Origin: Patescibacteria group bacterium
GTDB lineage: Bacteria > Patescibacteriota > Minisyncoccia > Phycocordibacterales > CSBR16-119
Assembly (NCBI GenBank): GCA_030917865.1
Contig: JAUPTX010000004.1
Coordinates: 1-57,130, forward strand
Direction of reading: 5' to 3'
DNA length: 57,130 nucleotides
Shown: positions 16,633 to 25,551 of the stretch, in pieces
Position numbering within the stretch: position 1 is the first letter of the stretch
Layout of the letters: the number at the start of each line of letters is the position of its first letter
The notes under the pieces: model-generated
Told to the model about the DNA's origin: nothing
The model's input: only the letters and a program-made list of their open reading frames with translations
Databases searched by the model: none
Made by a program: the position numbers and the translations under genes

Positions 16633-17862
16633 ATGGATTTAGAACCATTTCTAGTTGTATTTAAAAAAGTTCCAGAAATTTTAGCCAAAACCGCAAAGTT
16701 TTGGATACCAATTTCTTTACTGTATCTTGGCTGGAAACTTTGGGTTTCTTATGTAAGAGAGCAATGGCTTTCTTCTGTTAAATGGGTATTGCTAGAGATT
16801 CGAGTACCTAAAGAAGTTTTTAAATCTCCAGCTGCGATGGAGCTCGCACTTTCAAATGCATTATCTCAAGGTGGAGGTGTTGGAAACAATTATCAAATGT
16901 ATTGGCAAGGTAGAGTCATCAACTGGTTTTCTTTGGAGATTGTTTCTTTAGGTGGTGAAATACACTTTCTAATCAGAACTCCAGCAGGATTTCGTAGAAT
17001 AATAGAAACACAAATTTATGCTCAGTATCCACAAGCTGAGATTTTCGAAGTTTCTGACTACGTAGAAGAAGCCATAAAAGATATGCACAAAAGAGAATGG
17101 TCTTTGTGGGGCACAGAATTTAAATTAACAAAAGAAGATCCATATCCTATAAAAACTTATGTTGACTACGGTCTCGATAAATCTGTCGGATCTACAGAAG
17201 AGAATCAAAAAATAGACCCTATAACTCCGATGATAGAGTGGATGGGCGCCATTGGCCCAAACGAACAAGTTTGGTTTCAGATTGTAGTTCGTGTTTCAAA
17301 GTGGACATACAGAAAGCCTGGACTTATGGGTGGGTATACTGACTACCAGCAAAAGACAAAAGATATTCTAAAAGAATTGAAAGAAAAATTTGAGCCAACA
17401 GGAGACGATCAGTTTAAACGCTTGGCAATGACAGAAGAAGACAAGATGGCTATTTCTGCAATAAACAGAACTTTAAACAAACAAGGTTTTGATTGCGGTA
17501 TAAGAGCAATATACCTCGCACCGAAAGAAAATTTTGATGGTATGAATATTACCGGTCTTACTGGAATAATGAAGCAATACAATTCTTTTACTTTAAATGG
17601 ATTTAAGCCTGATAATACAACAGACGTTACTTATCCTTGGCAAGACCCAACTGGTGTTAAAAAAGTTCAAAAGAAAAGAGAAATGCTCGACGCTTACGCA
17701 CAAAGGTCATGGTTTTATCCACCTTATGTTAGGCCGCATTTTGTGTTAACATCTGAAGAGCTTGCGACTATATTCCACTTTCCTGGACGAGTTTCTGAGA
17801 CTCCAAGCTTGGGCAGAATAGAATCAAACAAATCTGAACCACCAACAAATCTGCCAATTTAA
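16633..17862 (+). CDS. Conserved CPR membrane-anchored protein (type IV secretion-associated style)
   Basis: A 409-residue protein with an N-terminal membrane segment (about residues 19-36, FWIPISLLYLGWKLWVSY) and a large cytoplasmic domain. The C-terminal part LTSEELATIFHFPG followed by a TPSLGRIESNKSEPPTNLPI-like tail resembles proteins that in many CPR and archaeal genomes are encoded beside VirD4/TraC-type secretion ATPases. No such ATPase is present here; mltG follows after 3 bases. The exact family name (I believe DUF8128) is from memory. The role is probably in the envelope, possibly in DNA or protein transfer. Confidence 0.6.
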   Translation: MDLEPFLVVFKKVPEILAKTAKFWIPISLLYLGWKLWVSYVREQWLSSVKWVLLEIRVPKEVFKSPAAMELALSNALSQGGGVGNNYQMYWQGRVINWFSLEIVSLGGEIHFLIRTPAGFRRIIETQIYAQYPQAEIFEVSDYVEEAIKDMHKREWSLWGTEFKLTKEDPYPIKTYVDYGLDKSVGSTEENQKIDPITPMIEWMGAIGPNEQVWFQIVVRVSKWTYRKPGLMGGYTDYQQKTKDILKELKEKFEPTGDDQFKRLAMTEEDKMAISAINRTLNKQGFDCGIRAIYLAPKENFDGMNITGLTGIMKQYNSFTLNGFKPDNTTDVTYPWQDPTGVKKVQKKREMLDAYAQRSWFYPPYVRPHFVLTSEELATIFHFPGRVSETPSLGRIESNKSEPPTNLPI

Positions 17863-17865
17863 TTT

Positions 17866-18852
17866 ATGCATATTGATTATAGAAAACCTCAAAATAAATT
17901 AGGATTAAAACAAAAGATGCTGATAGTGACAGGTCTTTTAGTTTTGATAGTATCTCTTGCTTTTGGTGTATTTTTTGCTGCGCCTGCAAACTTTCCAAAG
18001 GGTGAAATTATAGAAATAGAAAAAGGAAAAAGTTTAGTAGAAGTCTCTGAATTTTTAAAAGAGAAAGGTGTTATTAAATTCCCGAGAGCGCTCGATGCTT
18101 TTGTAATTATCTTTGGTGGCGATAAAAGCGTTGTTGCCGGTGACTATTCTTTTGAAAGACCAATAACTGTTTTTGAGGTTGCTCATAGAATTATAAACGG
18201 AATACACGGAATAGATACTGTTAGAATAAAAATACCTGAAGGTGCTACTCGTGAAGAAATTGCTGATATTTATGAAGAAGAGCTTTTAAATTTTGATAAA
18301 GACGAATTTTTAAGAGTCACAAAAGATTTAGAAGGTTATCTTTTTCCAGACACTTATATATTTTTTGAAACAGTTAGAACTGGCGATGTGATAGAAAAGA
18401 TGCTTTCAACTTTTGATGAAAAAGTTGCACCTTTAATGTCAGATATTGAAAAGTCAGGAAAGACTCTTGAAGATATTGTGACAATGGCGTCTATTATTCA
18501 AAAAGAAGCTTATAATATTTATCTTGAGCAACAAACGATTTCAGGAATTCTTTGGAAGAGAATTGATAAAAAAATGAGACTTCAGGTGGATGCAACTTTA
18601 AAATATATAACAGGAAGAGGTTCAGCTAAACTTACAAGGGCAGATCTTGCGATGGAGCACGACTATAACACATATAGGATTTACGGTCTGCCTCCCGGCC
18701 CGATAGGTTCTCCTTCTTTAAAGACAATCAGAGCAGCTCTTTATCCTGTTTCATCTCCGTACTTTTATTATCTTCATGATGATTCAGGGCAAATATATTA
18801 TGCTGTTACGCACGATGATCACGTTAGAAACAAAGACAAATATTTAAGATAA
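17866..18852 (+). CDS. mltG: Endolytic transglycosylase MltG (YceG-like)
   Basis: Cuts nascent glycan strands to terminate peptidoglycan chain growth. The 328-residue protein has a short cytoplasmic N-terminus, one transmembrane segment (about residues 18-40), a LysM-like domain (KGEIIEIEKGKSLVEVSEFLKE) and the catalytic domain with LEGYLFPDTY and VTMASIIQKEA, whose Glu is the catalytic residue in E. coli MltG. The QVDATLKYI and YNTYRIYGLPPGPI motifs near the C-terminus are family hallmarks. It is 3 bases downstream of the preceding membrane-protein gene and one base before the exonuclease gene. Confidence 0.94.
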   Translation: MHIDYRKPQNKLGLKQKMLIVTGLLVLIVSLAFGVFFAAPANFPKGEIIEIEKGKSLVEVSEFLKEKGVIKFPRALDAFVIIFGGDKSVVAGDYSFERPITVFEVAHRIINGIHGIDTVRIKIPEGATREEIADIYEEELLNFDKDEFLRVTKDLEGYLFPDTYIFFETVRTGDVIEKMLSTFDEKVAPLMSDIEKSGKTLEDIVTMASIIQKEAYNIYLEQQTISGILWKRIDKKMRLQVDATLKYITGRGSAKLTRADLAMEHDYNTYRIYGLPPGPIGSPSLKTIRAALYPVSSPYFYYLHDDSGQIYYAVTHDDHVRNKDKYLR

Positions 18853-18853
18853 A

Positions 18854-19399
18854 ATGAAAAACAATAACTTAGCATTCGTAGATATAGAGACAACAGGATT
18901 TAATCCGGACAAACACGAAATTATTGAAATCGGTTTAGTTTTGGTAAAGCAAATAGGTGATGAAGGAAAAAAGTTTGAGATATTAGAAGAAGTGGAGCTT
19001 AAAATAAAACCAGAAAGAATAGAAGATGCTGATCCACAAGCTCTTAAAGTAAATGGCTATGAACCAAGTCAGTGGATTTTTGCTAATACTTTAAAAGAAG
19101 CAATGACTATTTTTGCCAAGAAAACAGAAGGTGCGATTTTCACAGCTCATAATTTAACTTTTGACTACTCTTTTATTGACCACGCTTTTAAGAAAACAGA
19201 AATTGAAAACAAAATGTTTTATCCAAAACTCGACACTATATCTGTTGCTTATGCAAAATTACACGCAAATCCTCAGATAGATAAATTTAGACTTCAAAAA
19301 CTTTGTGAATATTTTGGTATTAAAAACGAACGTGCACATACAGCTCTTGCAGATGCAAAAGCTACATTTTTGGTTTACGAAAAATTAATGAATTTGTAA
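18854..19399 (+). CDS. DEDDh 3'-5' exonuclease (DNA polymerase III epsilon-like)
   Basis: A 181-residue protein with exonuclease motif I FVDIETTGF (Asp and Glu), motif II in TAHNLTFDYSFID and motif III ERAHTALADAKAT (His and Asp), so the catalytic DEDDh set is complete. It could proofread for polymerase III or act as an RNase T-type trimming enzyme. It starts one base after mltG and is co-transcribed with it. Confidence 0.87.
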   Translation: MKNNNLAFVDIETTGFNPDKHEIIEIGLVLVKQIGDEGKKFEILEEVELKIKPERIEDADPQALKVNGYEPSQWIFANTLKEAMTIFAKKTEGAIFTAHNLTFDYSFIDHAFKKTEIENKMFYPKLDTISVAYAKLHANPQIDKFRLQKLCEYFGIKNERAHTALADAKATFLVYEKLMNL

Positions 19400-19428
19400 A
19401 TAAATCTACCTCGTGTTAGATTTCAGAC

Positions 19429-20481
19429 GTGAAAAACAATAAGACAATTTTTGTTGGTGTTTCTGGCGGAGTGGACAGCTCCGTGTCTTTGGCTATTTTA
19501 AAAGACGAAGGATATAACGTTGTTGGGTGTTTTATAAAAACCTGGCAACCAGATTTTGTCGAATGTACCTGGAAAGACGAAAGACGTGACGCTATGCGGA
19601 TATGTGCAAAGCTCGGCGTGCCATTTTTGACTATTGATGCAGAAAAAGAATACCGCGACGCCGTTGGTATGTATATGGTTAACGAATACAAGGCTGGTAG
19701 AACACCTAACCCGGATGTAATGTGCAACAAAGAAGTAAAGTTCGGTGTGTTTTTGAAAAAAGCTAAAGAATTGGGTGCAGATTTTGTAGCCACAGGGCAC
19801 TATGCGAGAACAAAAGACGGTATACTTTTAAAAGGGGTTGATGATTCAAAAGATCAAAGTTATTTCCTTTGGACTCTTACAAAAGAAGAGCTTTCTAAAA
19901 TAAAGTTCCCGGTTGGTGGTTTACAGAAAAGTGAAGTTAGAAAAATTGCTAAAAAGTATGGGCTTTTAACAGCTGAGAAAAAAGACTCGCAAGGTGTTTG
20001 TTTTTTAGGGCCGATAGATATGAAAGATTTTTTGTCTCACTATATTGAGATTAACAAGGGAGAAGTCTTGGATATTTCAGGAAAGGTGATTGGTGAACAC
20101 GACGGTGCACTTTTTTACACACTTGGTGAAAGACACGGATTTACAATAACTAGCAAGACAACAAATGATAAAAGATTCTATGTTGTTAAAAGAGACCTTG
20201 ATAAAAATACAATAACTGTTTCGGATGATTTTGATCAGTTGCTAGGTGGGAGTGATAATAAAAAAATAAAATTAAAAAACGTAAATTGGAATGTTTCAAT
20301 TTCTAAAAATAAAATTTACGAAGCTCGCACTAGATATAGGCAAAAATTAGAGACGTGTCAGATAGAAGGCGATTTTGTGTTTTTTCAAAACCCACAAAAA
20401 TTTGTTGCGCCTGGTCAGTCGTTGGTTGTTTATGATGTAGATGTTTGTGTTGGCGGGGGAATTATTGACAGTAATTTATAA
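19429..20481 (+). CDS. mnmA: tRNA-uridine 2-sulfurtransferase MnmA
   Basis: Makes 2-thiouridine at wobble position 34 of Lys, Glu and Gln tRNAs. The PP-loop GVSGGVDSSVSLAIL is at residues 10-24. The catalytic Cys are in NPDVMCNKEVKFG and DSQGVCFLGPIDMKDFL. The 350-residue length is normal. The start is GTG 19429; TTAGAT ends 7 bases upstream, so the message is probably leaderless. A plus-strand promoter for the next unit (TTGACA at 20465) is inside its last codons. Confidence 0.95.
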   Translation: MKNNKTIFVGVSGGVDSSVSLAILKDEGYNVVGCFIKTWQPDFVECTWKDERRDAMRICAKLGVPFLTIDAEKEYRDAVGMYMVNEYKAGRTPNPDVMCNKEVKFGVFLKKAKELGADFVATGHYARTKDGILLKGVDDSKDQSYFLWTLTKEELSKIKFPVGGLQKSEVRKIAKKYGLLTAEKKDSQGVCFLGPIDMKDFLSHYIEINKGEVLDISGKVIGEHDGALFYTLGERHGFTITSKTTNDKRFYVVKRDLDKNTITVSDDFDQLLGGSDNKKIKLKNVNWNVSISKNKIYEARTRYRQKLETCQIEGDFVFFQNPQKFVAPGQSLVVYDVDVCVGGGIIDSNL

Positions 20482-20492
20482 AGTGGTATAAT
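20465..20492 (+). promoter_or_regulatory. Sigma70 promoter of the 20498/20701 small-protein unit
   Basis: TTGACA, 16-base spacer ending in TGG, TATAAT. It overlaps the end of mnmA. Confidence 0.75.
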
Positions 20493-20497
20493 GGTGA

Positions 20498-20689
20498 ATG
20501 GATGCACAAACCACATCTACCAAACCCATGCCACGGAAGAAAAAGAAGGATCCGATCCTGACCCAGCCTATTAAGGCGGGTAAGAAGGCTATCAAGGTTC
20601 GCCTTGATTCCCGAACCATCATCACTGTCGCCAACGAGAAGATCCTCGAATTCTGGCGTCAGCGTTACCCGAAACTGGAGGTACTTTAA
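20498..20689 (+). CDS. Small basic protein, unknown (63 aa)
   Basis: The N-terminal third is strongly basic (PRKKKKDPIL), followed by a short beta-strand/turn and a helix ending KILEFWRQRYPKLEVL. Codons are GC-richer than in mnmA and alaS. The start may be ATG 20498, but an in-frame ATG at 20528 (MPRKKKK) after the A/C-rich CCACATCTACCAAACCC is also plausible, because transcription is predicted to begin around 20499. It is followed 11 bases later by another small basic protein with a similar C-terminal pattern. The basic tail suggests nucleic-acid binding, but that is inference. Confidence 0.55.
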   Translation: MDAQTTSTKPMPRKKKKDPILTQPIKAGKKAIKVRLDSRTIITVANEKILEFWRQRYPKLEVL

Positions 20690-20700
20690 GATCTGCTAAA

Positions 20701-20901
20701 ATGGGAAAGAAGACCGGATTAAAACCACTTGTCTCCAACATGTTGGGGTACACCCCGGAGCGTGACCATCACGTTTTACCTGAGCCTGTTGTCAAAGATG
20801 CTATTCGCATCATAGGACCTGGTATAGAGGTGATGGTCCGTAAACCCCAGAAGGTTGCGGAAATCCTGGAGAGATATCCAGGATCTCGAGTGGTGAAGTA
20901 A
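20701..20901 (+). CDS. Small basic protein, unknown (66 aa)
   Basis: Begins MGKKTGLKPLVSNMLGYTPE and ends QKVAEILERYPGSRVVK. The end resembles that of the preceding 63-residue protein (both have a helix with ILE, then RYP, then a short hydrophobic strand), so the two may be diverged duplicates. It shares a transcript with the preceding gene and is closed by a strong terminator. No function recognised. Confidence 0.55.
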   Translation: MGKKTGLKPLVSNMLGYTPERDHHVLPEPVVKDAIRIIGPGIEVMVRKPQKVAEILERYPGSRVVK

Positions 20902-20907
20902 TAACCA

Positions 20908-20960
20908 GGGGAAATACCCCGAAAGCCCGCAGGTGCAACCTGCGGGCTTTTCATTTTTCT
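20908..20960 (+). terminator. Terminator of the small-protein pair
   Basis: A small GGGG/CCCC hairpin (20908-20920) is followed by a perfect 13-bp stem (20922-20934 with 20938-20950) and the tail TCATTTTTCT. Confidence 0.85.
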
Positions 20961-20985
20961 ATCTTTAATCTATACTTTGAGCTAT

Positions 20986-22704
20986 ATGACAAGCAATCAA
21001 ATCCGTGAAAAATTTTTAAAATTCTTTGAATCAAAAGGTCACTCGGTAATACCTTCTGCTTCTTTAATACCTGAAAATGACAACTCTGTTTTGTTTACAA
21101 CTGCCGGGATGCAGCCACTGGTGCCGTATCTTTTAGGAAAAGAACATCTAAAAGGTAGAAGACTTGCGAGCTCTCAGAAATGTCTTCGAACAGGAGATAT
21201 AGACGACATTGGAGACAATAGGCATTTAACTTTTTTTGAAATGCTTGGAAACTGGTCACTCGGCGACTATTTTAAAGAAGAGTCTATTGCTTGGAGTTTT
21301 GAATTTTTAACTTCAAAAGAAAATGGTCTTAGTTTGGATAGTTCGAGACTTTATGTAACTTGTTTCGAGGGGGACGAAAGCGCTCCTCGTGACGAAGAGT
21401 CAAAAAACATCTGGATGAAAACTGGAATTCCTGAAAACAGAATTTACTTTTTGGGTAAAGAAGATAACTGGTGGGGTCCCGGAGAAAACGGACCCTGTGG
21501 ACCAGATACAGAAATTTTCTATGATGTGACGGGAAAATGCGGAGATTTGTCTCACGAAGATTTTCTGCGTGCTCAAAAAGAAGAAAAGGTAATCGAGATT
21601 TGGAACAATGTTTTCATGGAATACGAAAGTAAAGATGGAAAAGTCATCGGCAAACTCGCTCAGAAAAACGTAGATACTGGAATGGGCCTAGAAAGAATAA
21701 CAGCTGTAATAAATGGAAAAGACAATGTTTATAATACGGATTGTTTTGAGTATATTTTAAATTCTTTACCTTCTGGCGATGAAAAAAGTAGAAGAATAAT
21801 AGCAGACCATATGCGCGCCTCTTGTTTTTTGATTTCTGATGGTGTTTTGCCAGGAAATTCTGACAGGGCATATATTTTAAGAAGACTTTTAAGAGGCGCT
21901 ATTAGACATGGAAAAAAGATTGGTTTTGAAGGGGTTAGTTCTCTTGTTTTAAAAATTGCTGAAAAATATAAAGAAAGTTATTCATTAGATGTAAATTTTA
22001 TAACACCGATTGTTGAAGCAGAAGAAAATAAATTTTTGAATACTTTAGATAAAGGTCTAAAAGAATTTGAAAAAGGTGAACGAGATACGTTCCTACTCTT
22101 TACTTCATATGGTTTTCCTGTGGAAATGACAATAGAGCTTGCTCGTGAAAAAGGCGAAACTATTGATATTGATTTATTTAATCAAAAAATGAAAGAACAT
22201 CAAGACAAATCTCGCGCTGGAGGAGAGCAGAAATTCAAAGGAGGTTTGGCAGGAACAAGCGAGGCTATCGTAAAACTTCATACAGCTCACCACTTACTAC
22301 TTGCGGCTCTTCAAAAAGTTCTGGGGACTTCTGTAAAGCAACGAGGCTCAAATATTACAGAAGAACGTCTTAGAATGGATTTTTCTTTTGACAGGAAAAT
22401 GACAGATGAAGAAAAATCGGAAGTGGAAAAACTCGTAAACGAAGCTATCGAAAAAGATTATAAAGTTGTAAAAAGAGAAATGCTTAAATCTGAAGCTGAG
22501 AAAATCGGCGCAGAAATGGAATTTGGGGCAAAATACGAAGACATCGTTTCTGTTTACTTTGTAGAAAAAGGTGACGAGGTTTTCTCGAAAGAATTTTGTG
22601 GTGGTCCGCACGTAGAACACACTGGCATACTTGGCAAATTTAAAATCCAAAAAGAAGAAGCTTCTTCTGCCGGTGTTCGAAGAATAAAAGCTGTTTTGGA
22701 ATAA
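20986..22704 (+). CDS. alaS: Alanyl-tRNA synthetase, short form without C-Ala domain
   Basis: Class II synthetase charging tRNA-Ala. The N-terminal IREKFLKFFESKGHSVIPSASLIP, the motif 2 segment FFEMLGNWSLGDYF and the tRNA-binding RRLLRGAIRHG region are typical. The editing domain is present with HTAHHLL (HxxxH) and CGGPHVEHTG, and the protein ends right after the GVRRIKAVLE segment. At about 572 residues it lacks the roughly 150-300 residue C-terminal oligomerisation/C-Ala domain of most bacterial AlaS. I chose ATG 20986; TATACT ends 9 bases upstream, implying a nearly leaderless mRNA, and the upstream TTG is unlikely. Confidence 0.95.
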   Translation: MTSNQIREKFLKFFESKGHSVIPSASLIPENDNSVLFTTAGMQPLVPYLLGKEHLKGRRLASSQKCLRTGDIDDIGDNRHLTFFEMLGNWSLGDYFKEESIAWSFEFLTSKENGLSLDSSRLYVTCFEGDESAPRDEESKNIWMKTGIPENRIYFLGKEDNWWGPGENGPCGPDTEIFYDVTGKCGDLSHEDFLRAQKEEKVIEIWNNVFMEYESKDGKVIGKLAQKNVDTGMGLERITAVINGKDNVYNTDCFEYILNSLPSGDEKSRRIIADHMRASCFLISDGVLPGNSDRAYILRRLLRGAIRHGKKIGFEGVSSLVLKIAEKYKESYSLDVNFITPIVEAEENKFLNTLDKGLKEFEKGERDTFLLFTSYGFPVEMTIELAREKGETIDIDLFNQKMKEHQDKSRAGGEQKFKGGLAGTSEAIVKLHTAHHLLLAALQKVLGTSVKQRGSNITEERLRMDFSFDRKMTDEEKSEVEKLVNEAIEKDYKVVKREMLKSEAEKIGAEMEFGAKYEDIVSVYFVEKGDEVFSKEFCGGPHVEHTGILGKFKIQKEEASSAGVRRIKAVLE

Positions 22705-22720
22705 AATCCCCAAACAAAAC

Positions 22721-22749
22721 TTGTCACAACACTTCTTCTAACGCATACT
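22721..22749 (+). promoter_or_regulatory. Promoter of the FtsA/PilM-like gene
   Basis: TTGTCA, 17-base spacer, CATACT. Predicted start at 22756, exactly the second in-frame ATG. Confidence 0.6.
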
Positions 22750-22755
22750 ATGTGT

Positions 22756-23910
22756 ATGAATCTCTTTAAGACTTCTAAAAAACAAGAAGAAGTTGTTGCT
22801 TTTTTTGATATTGGATCTGGTTCGGTTGGCGGATCTATAATTTTAGCCTCTAATAAATCTGCGCCAACCGTTCTATCATCTATTAGACAAAATCTAAAAA
22901 TAAAAGAAGATCTCAAAGGGGAAACCGCTTTAAAAGAAATGCTTTCTGCCTTAAAAGAGGTTGCAAACTATATACAAAAAGATAGTAAAATGGTTCCAGA
23001 CAAGGTTTATGCAATTCTTTCTTCTCCTTGGTCTTTTGCTTCTTTGAAAAATATAAAAAGAACTAGTACTACTAACTTTAAAGTGACAGAAAAGTTTGTT
23101 AACGATTTAATTCAAGACGAAATAGAAAATAAGAAAAAAACAAACTCAGCGTTGGATGTTTTGATAGACAAAAGGCTTGTCGACATAAAAGTTAACGGCT
23201 ACGAAATAGAAAATCCTTTTGGAAAACAGGTTAGAGAATTGTCTATAAATTTATTTATTTCAATGTCTTCTACGTACATAATAAACGCGATAGAAGACAC
23301 TATCATGTCTACATATCACAAGAACATAAAGTTTACCTCGCAAATGTTTTCGGATTTTATGGTGGTTAGAGATATTTTTGATAATTTAAATGATTTTATA
23401 ATTTTAAATATAGACGAAGAATTTACAGAAGTGTCCATAATGCAAAATGATAATTTGATACACTCGTCATCCTTCCCATACGGCAAAAACACTTTAATAA
23501 GAAAAATAGCTAAAAATATTGGTAAAAATACAATAGAGGCTAAGTCGTTAATATTTGCGTATTACAACAGTCACTTAACAGACAAACAGGTAAACTCTCT
23601 TTCTTCTGCTATTAAAAGTGCAAATATGGAATGGATAAATTCTTTAAAGAGAATATTTACTGGAGTTCTGACAGACATGGTTTTGCCCGAATATATTTTT
23701 ATGGTCACAGATGACTCAAGTAAAGAGTGGTTTGCAAATCTTACAAGTATGGGAAATTTTTCTGAATTCACAACCACAAAAAATGATTTTAATGTTATAA
23801 TCGGAGACAGTAAGATTTTAAAAGATTTCTGTAGTTTCGCCTTAAATGTTTTGCCGGACGATAACTTAACAATGCAAGCAATTTTTATTAACAAGATTAA
23901 CTTTTTATAA
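22756..23910 (+). CDS. FtsA/PilM-like actin-fold protein
   Basis: About 384 residues with an actin-type phosphate-1 segment VVAFFDIGSGSVGGSIIL at residues 13-30 and a later segment FIILNIDEEFTEVSIM in the position of phosphate-2. A central SHS2-like region is likely. Motifs are weaker than in the FtsA at 6147-7310, so this is a paralogue, resembling PilM of type IV pilus systems or a CPR-specific family. I chose ATG 22756 because the promoter predicts transcription beginning there. The next gene, 2 bases away, encodes a single-pass membrane protein that is a natural partner, as PilN is for PilM. Confidence 0.72.
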   Translation: MNLFKTSKKQEEVVAFFDIGSGSVGGSIILASNKSAPTVLSSIRQNLKIKEDLKGETALKEMLSALKEVANYIQKDSKMVPDKVYAILSSPWSFASLKNIKRTSTTNFKVTEKFVNDLIQDEIENKKKTNSALDVLIDKRLVDIKVNGYEIENPFGKQVRELSINLFISMSSTYIINAIEDTIMSTYHKNIKFTSQMFSDFMVVRDIFDNLNDFIILNIDEEFTEVSIMQNDNLIHSSSFPYGKNTLIRKIAKNIGKNTIEAKSLIFAYYNSHLTDKQVNSLSSAIKSANMEWINSLKRIFTGVLTDMVLPEYIFMVTDDSSKEWFANLTSMGNFSEFTTTKNDFNVIIGDSKILKDFCSFALNVLPDDNLTMQAIFINKINFL

Positions 23911-23912
23911 AT

Positions 23913-25211
23913 ATGCATAGAAATTCTATACATGATATCAAGCCCTCATCTAAACTAAGAAGAAGTAAGGGATATGAGACTCGAAGACTTGAGCAAGAAG
24001 ACGAAGAGATAAATGTTCGTGTTAGAGGTAGAGAGGTTTATGAAGATATGTATGACGACAATCAGTCACGTGGTGGACGTGGTATTTGGTATATAGCTAT
24101 TTTTTGTTTGATTTCTCTTGGATTTGCATTGTCGTTTTTGTTCTCTGAGGCTACAGTGACCATAACCCCAAGAGTTGGTAATCTAAACGTAGACGAACTT
24201 TTGACTGCAACCAAAAATCCAATGGATTCTAAATCTCTATATTTTGAATCTGTTACTCTTTCTGGCGAAGAGTCTTTGACCGTGACAAATACAGAAAAAA
24301 AATACGTTGAAAATAAGGCAACAGGAAAAGTTAAAATATTTAACAATCATAGTACATCTTCTCAAAATCTTTTAATTGATACGCGTCTTGAGGCCCCAGA
24401 CGGAAAAATATATAAAACTGTAAAGGCTGTGACTGTGCCCGGACAAAAGAATGTGAATGGCAAGTTAACTCCTGGAAGTGTTGAGGTGGATATTTACGCT
24501 GATGCTGCGGGCGAAGAATACAACAAAGAAAACGGAACTTTGAAAATTTTTGGATTTAAAAATAATCCAAAATACAACAATTTCTATGCTGAAATAGTGA
24601 CTCCTATAAAAGGTGGTTTTAAAGGAGAAACTTTTGCGTTATCTGAAGAAGAAAATATTGAGCTAAAATCTAACTTAGAAGAAAAACTAAAATCTAGCCT
24701 GTTTGAAAAGGCTAGGGCCGAGCTACCAGATGGTTTCTTGGTATACGAAGATGCAACTGTTTTAGAAATGGGTGCTCCAGAAATTACATCTGTTGACGGT
24801 GCGACAAAGCTTGTTCAAAAAGCTAGTCTATACGCTTTTATCTTCAAAGAGGAAAATCTAACCAGAAACCTAGTGAGTGATCTAGTTGGAGATTTTGATA
24901 AAAACAAAGTTTATGTAGACGGAATAGAAGATATTTCAGTATCTTTGATGTCAAAAGATGAGATAGATCCTAAGTCGGCAACTTCAATATCTTTGTCTGT
25001 AAAAGGCGAAGCCAGAGTCGTTTGGGAGATAGATGAAGATATGGTTAAAGAAAAGGTTGCTGGGATAAGAGAAAGAGATTTTCAGGTTGCTATTACTGAG
25101 TTTAGGAACATCGATTCAGCATTTATTGCAATAAAACCATTTTGGAAATTCTCAACTCCTAAAAATGTTGAGCAAATTAAAGTCGTAAATACAGAGTCTA
25201 CACAAGACTAA
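23913..25211 (+). CDS. Single-pass membrane protein, baseplate-J-like extracellular domain
   Basis: A 432-residue protein with a charged cytoplasmic tail of about 60 residues (rich in Arg, Asp and Glu), one transmembrane segment near residues 63-82 (GIWYIAIFCLISLGFALSFLF), and a long extracytoplasmic region of repeated beta modules. The stretch ATGKVKIFNNHSTSSQNLL followed by TVPGQKNVNGKLTPGSVEVDI resembles the baseplate-J-like family often annotated in Parcubacteria. It is 2 bases downstream of the actin-like gene, so the two probably form a membrane complex with the ATPase inside. The function is unknown; a surface-appendage or envelope-spanning role is inference. Confidence 0.7.
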   Translation: MHRNSIHDIKPSSKLRRSKGYETRRLEQEDEEINVRVRGREVYEDMYDDNQSRGGRGIWYIAIFCLISLGFALSFLFSEATVTITPRVGNLNVDELLTATKNPMDSKSLYFESVTLSGEESLTVTNTEKKYVENKATGKVKIFNNHSTSSQNLLIDTRLEAPDGKIYKTVKAVTVPGQKNVNGKLTPGSVEVDIYADAAGEEYNKENGTLKIFGFKNNPKYNNFYAEIVTPIKGGFKGETFALSEEENIELKSNLEEKLKSSLFEKARAELPDGFLVYEDATVLEMGAPEITSVDGATKLVQKASLYAFIFKEENLTRNLVSDLVGDFDKNKVYVDGIEDISVSLMSKDEIDPKSATSISLSVKGEARVVWEIDEDMVKEKVAGIRERDFQVAITEFRNIDSAFIAIKPFWKFSTPKNVEQIKVVNTESTQD

Positions 25212-25212
25212 T

Positions 25213-25241
25213 TTGACTTTGATTAATATTATTGTTACTAT
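25213..25241 (+). promoter_or_regulatory. infA promoter
   Basis: TTGACT, 17-base spacer ending in TGT, TACTAT, 11 bases before the infA ATG: leader of about 4 bases. Confidence 0.7.
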
Positions 25242-25252
25242 ATCTCTTATAA

Positions 25253-25468
25253 ATGAATCAAAAGCAAGAGCAAAAATCTAATGGAACAATCGTCGAGGCT
25301 CTTCCAAACGCAATGTTTCGGGTTGTGTTGGATGGAGCAGAAAGCCCTATGATAGCTTATCTGTCTGGAAAGATGAGAAAGTTTAAAATAAAGGTTTTGA
25401 TTGGTGATAAGGTTGAGGTGTTGCTTGACCCTTACGGGGGCAAAGGAAGGATCACAAGGAGAATGTAA
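25253..25468 (+). CDS. infA: Translation initiation factor IF-1
   Basis: A 71-residue OB-fold protein with [40 protein letters not shown] and the C-terminal [13 protein letters not shown]. It binds the ribosomal A site during initiation. It opens the ribosomal protein cluster, but a separate promoter and a leader hairpin separate it from rpmJ. Confidence 0.95.
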   Translation: MNQKQEQKSNGTIVEALPNAMFRVVLDGAESPMIAYLSGKMRKFKIKVLIGDKVEVLLDPYGGKGRITRRM

Positions 25469-25486
25469 TATATTAACAACAAAAAC

Positions 25487-25551
25487 TTGCGTTTTTTTAG
25501 ATTATAAGGTAATATACGAAACTGTAAATTAAGGGGCAAATCCCTTAATTT
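25487..25551 (+). promoter_or_regulatory. Promoter and 5' hairpin of the rpmJ-rpsI operon
   Basis: TTGCGT, 17-base spacer, TAATAT (25510-25515) predicts transcription from about 25522. The first RNA element is then a perfect 10-bp hairpin AAATTAAGGG/CCCTTAATTT (25526-25535 with 25542-25551). It may stabilise the 5' end or serve as a ribosomal protein (for example uS4) binding site; neither is shown. Confidence 0.55.
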
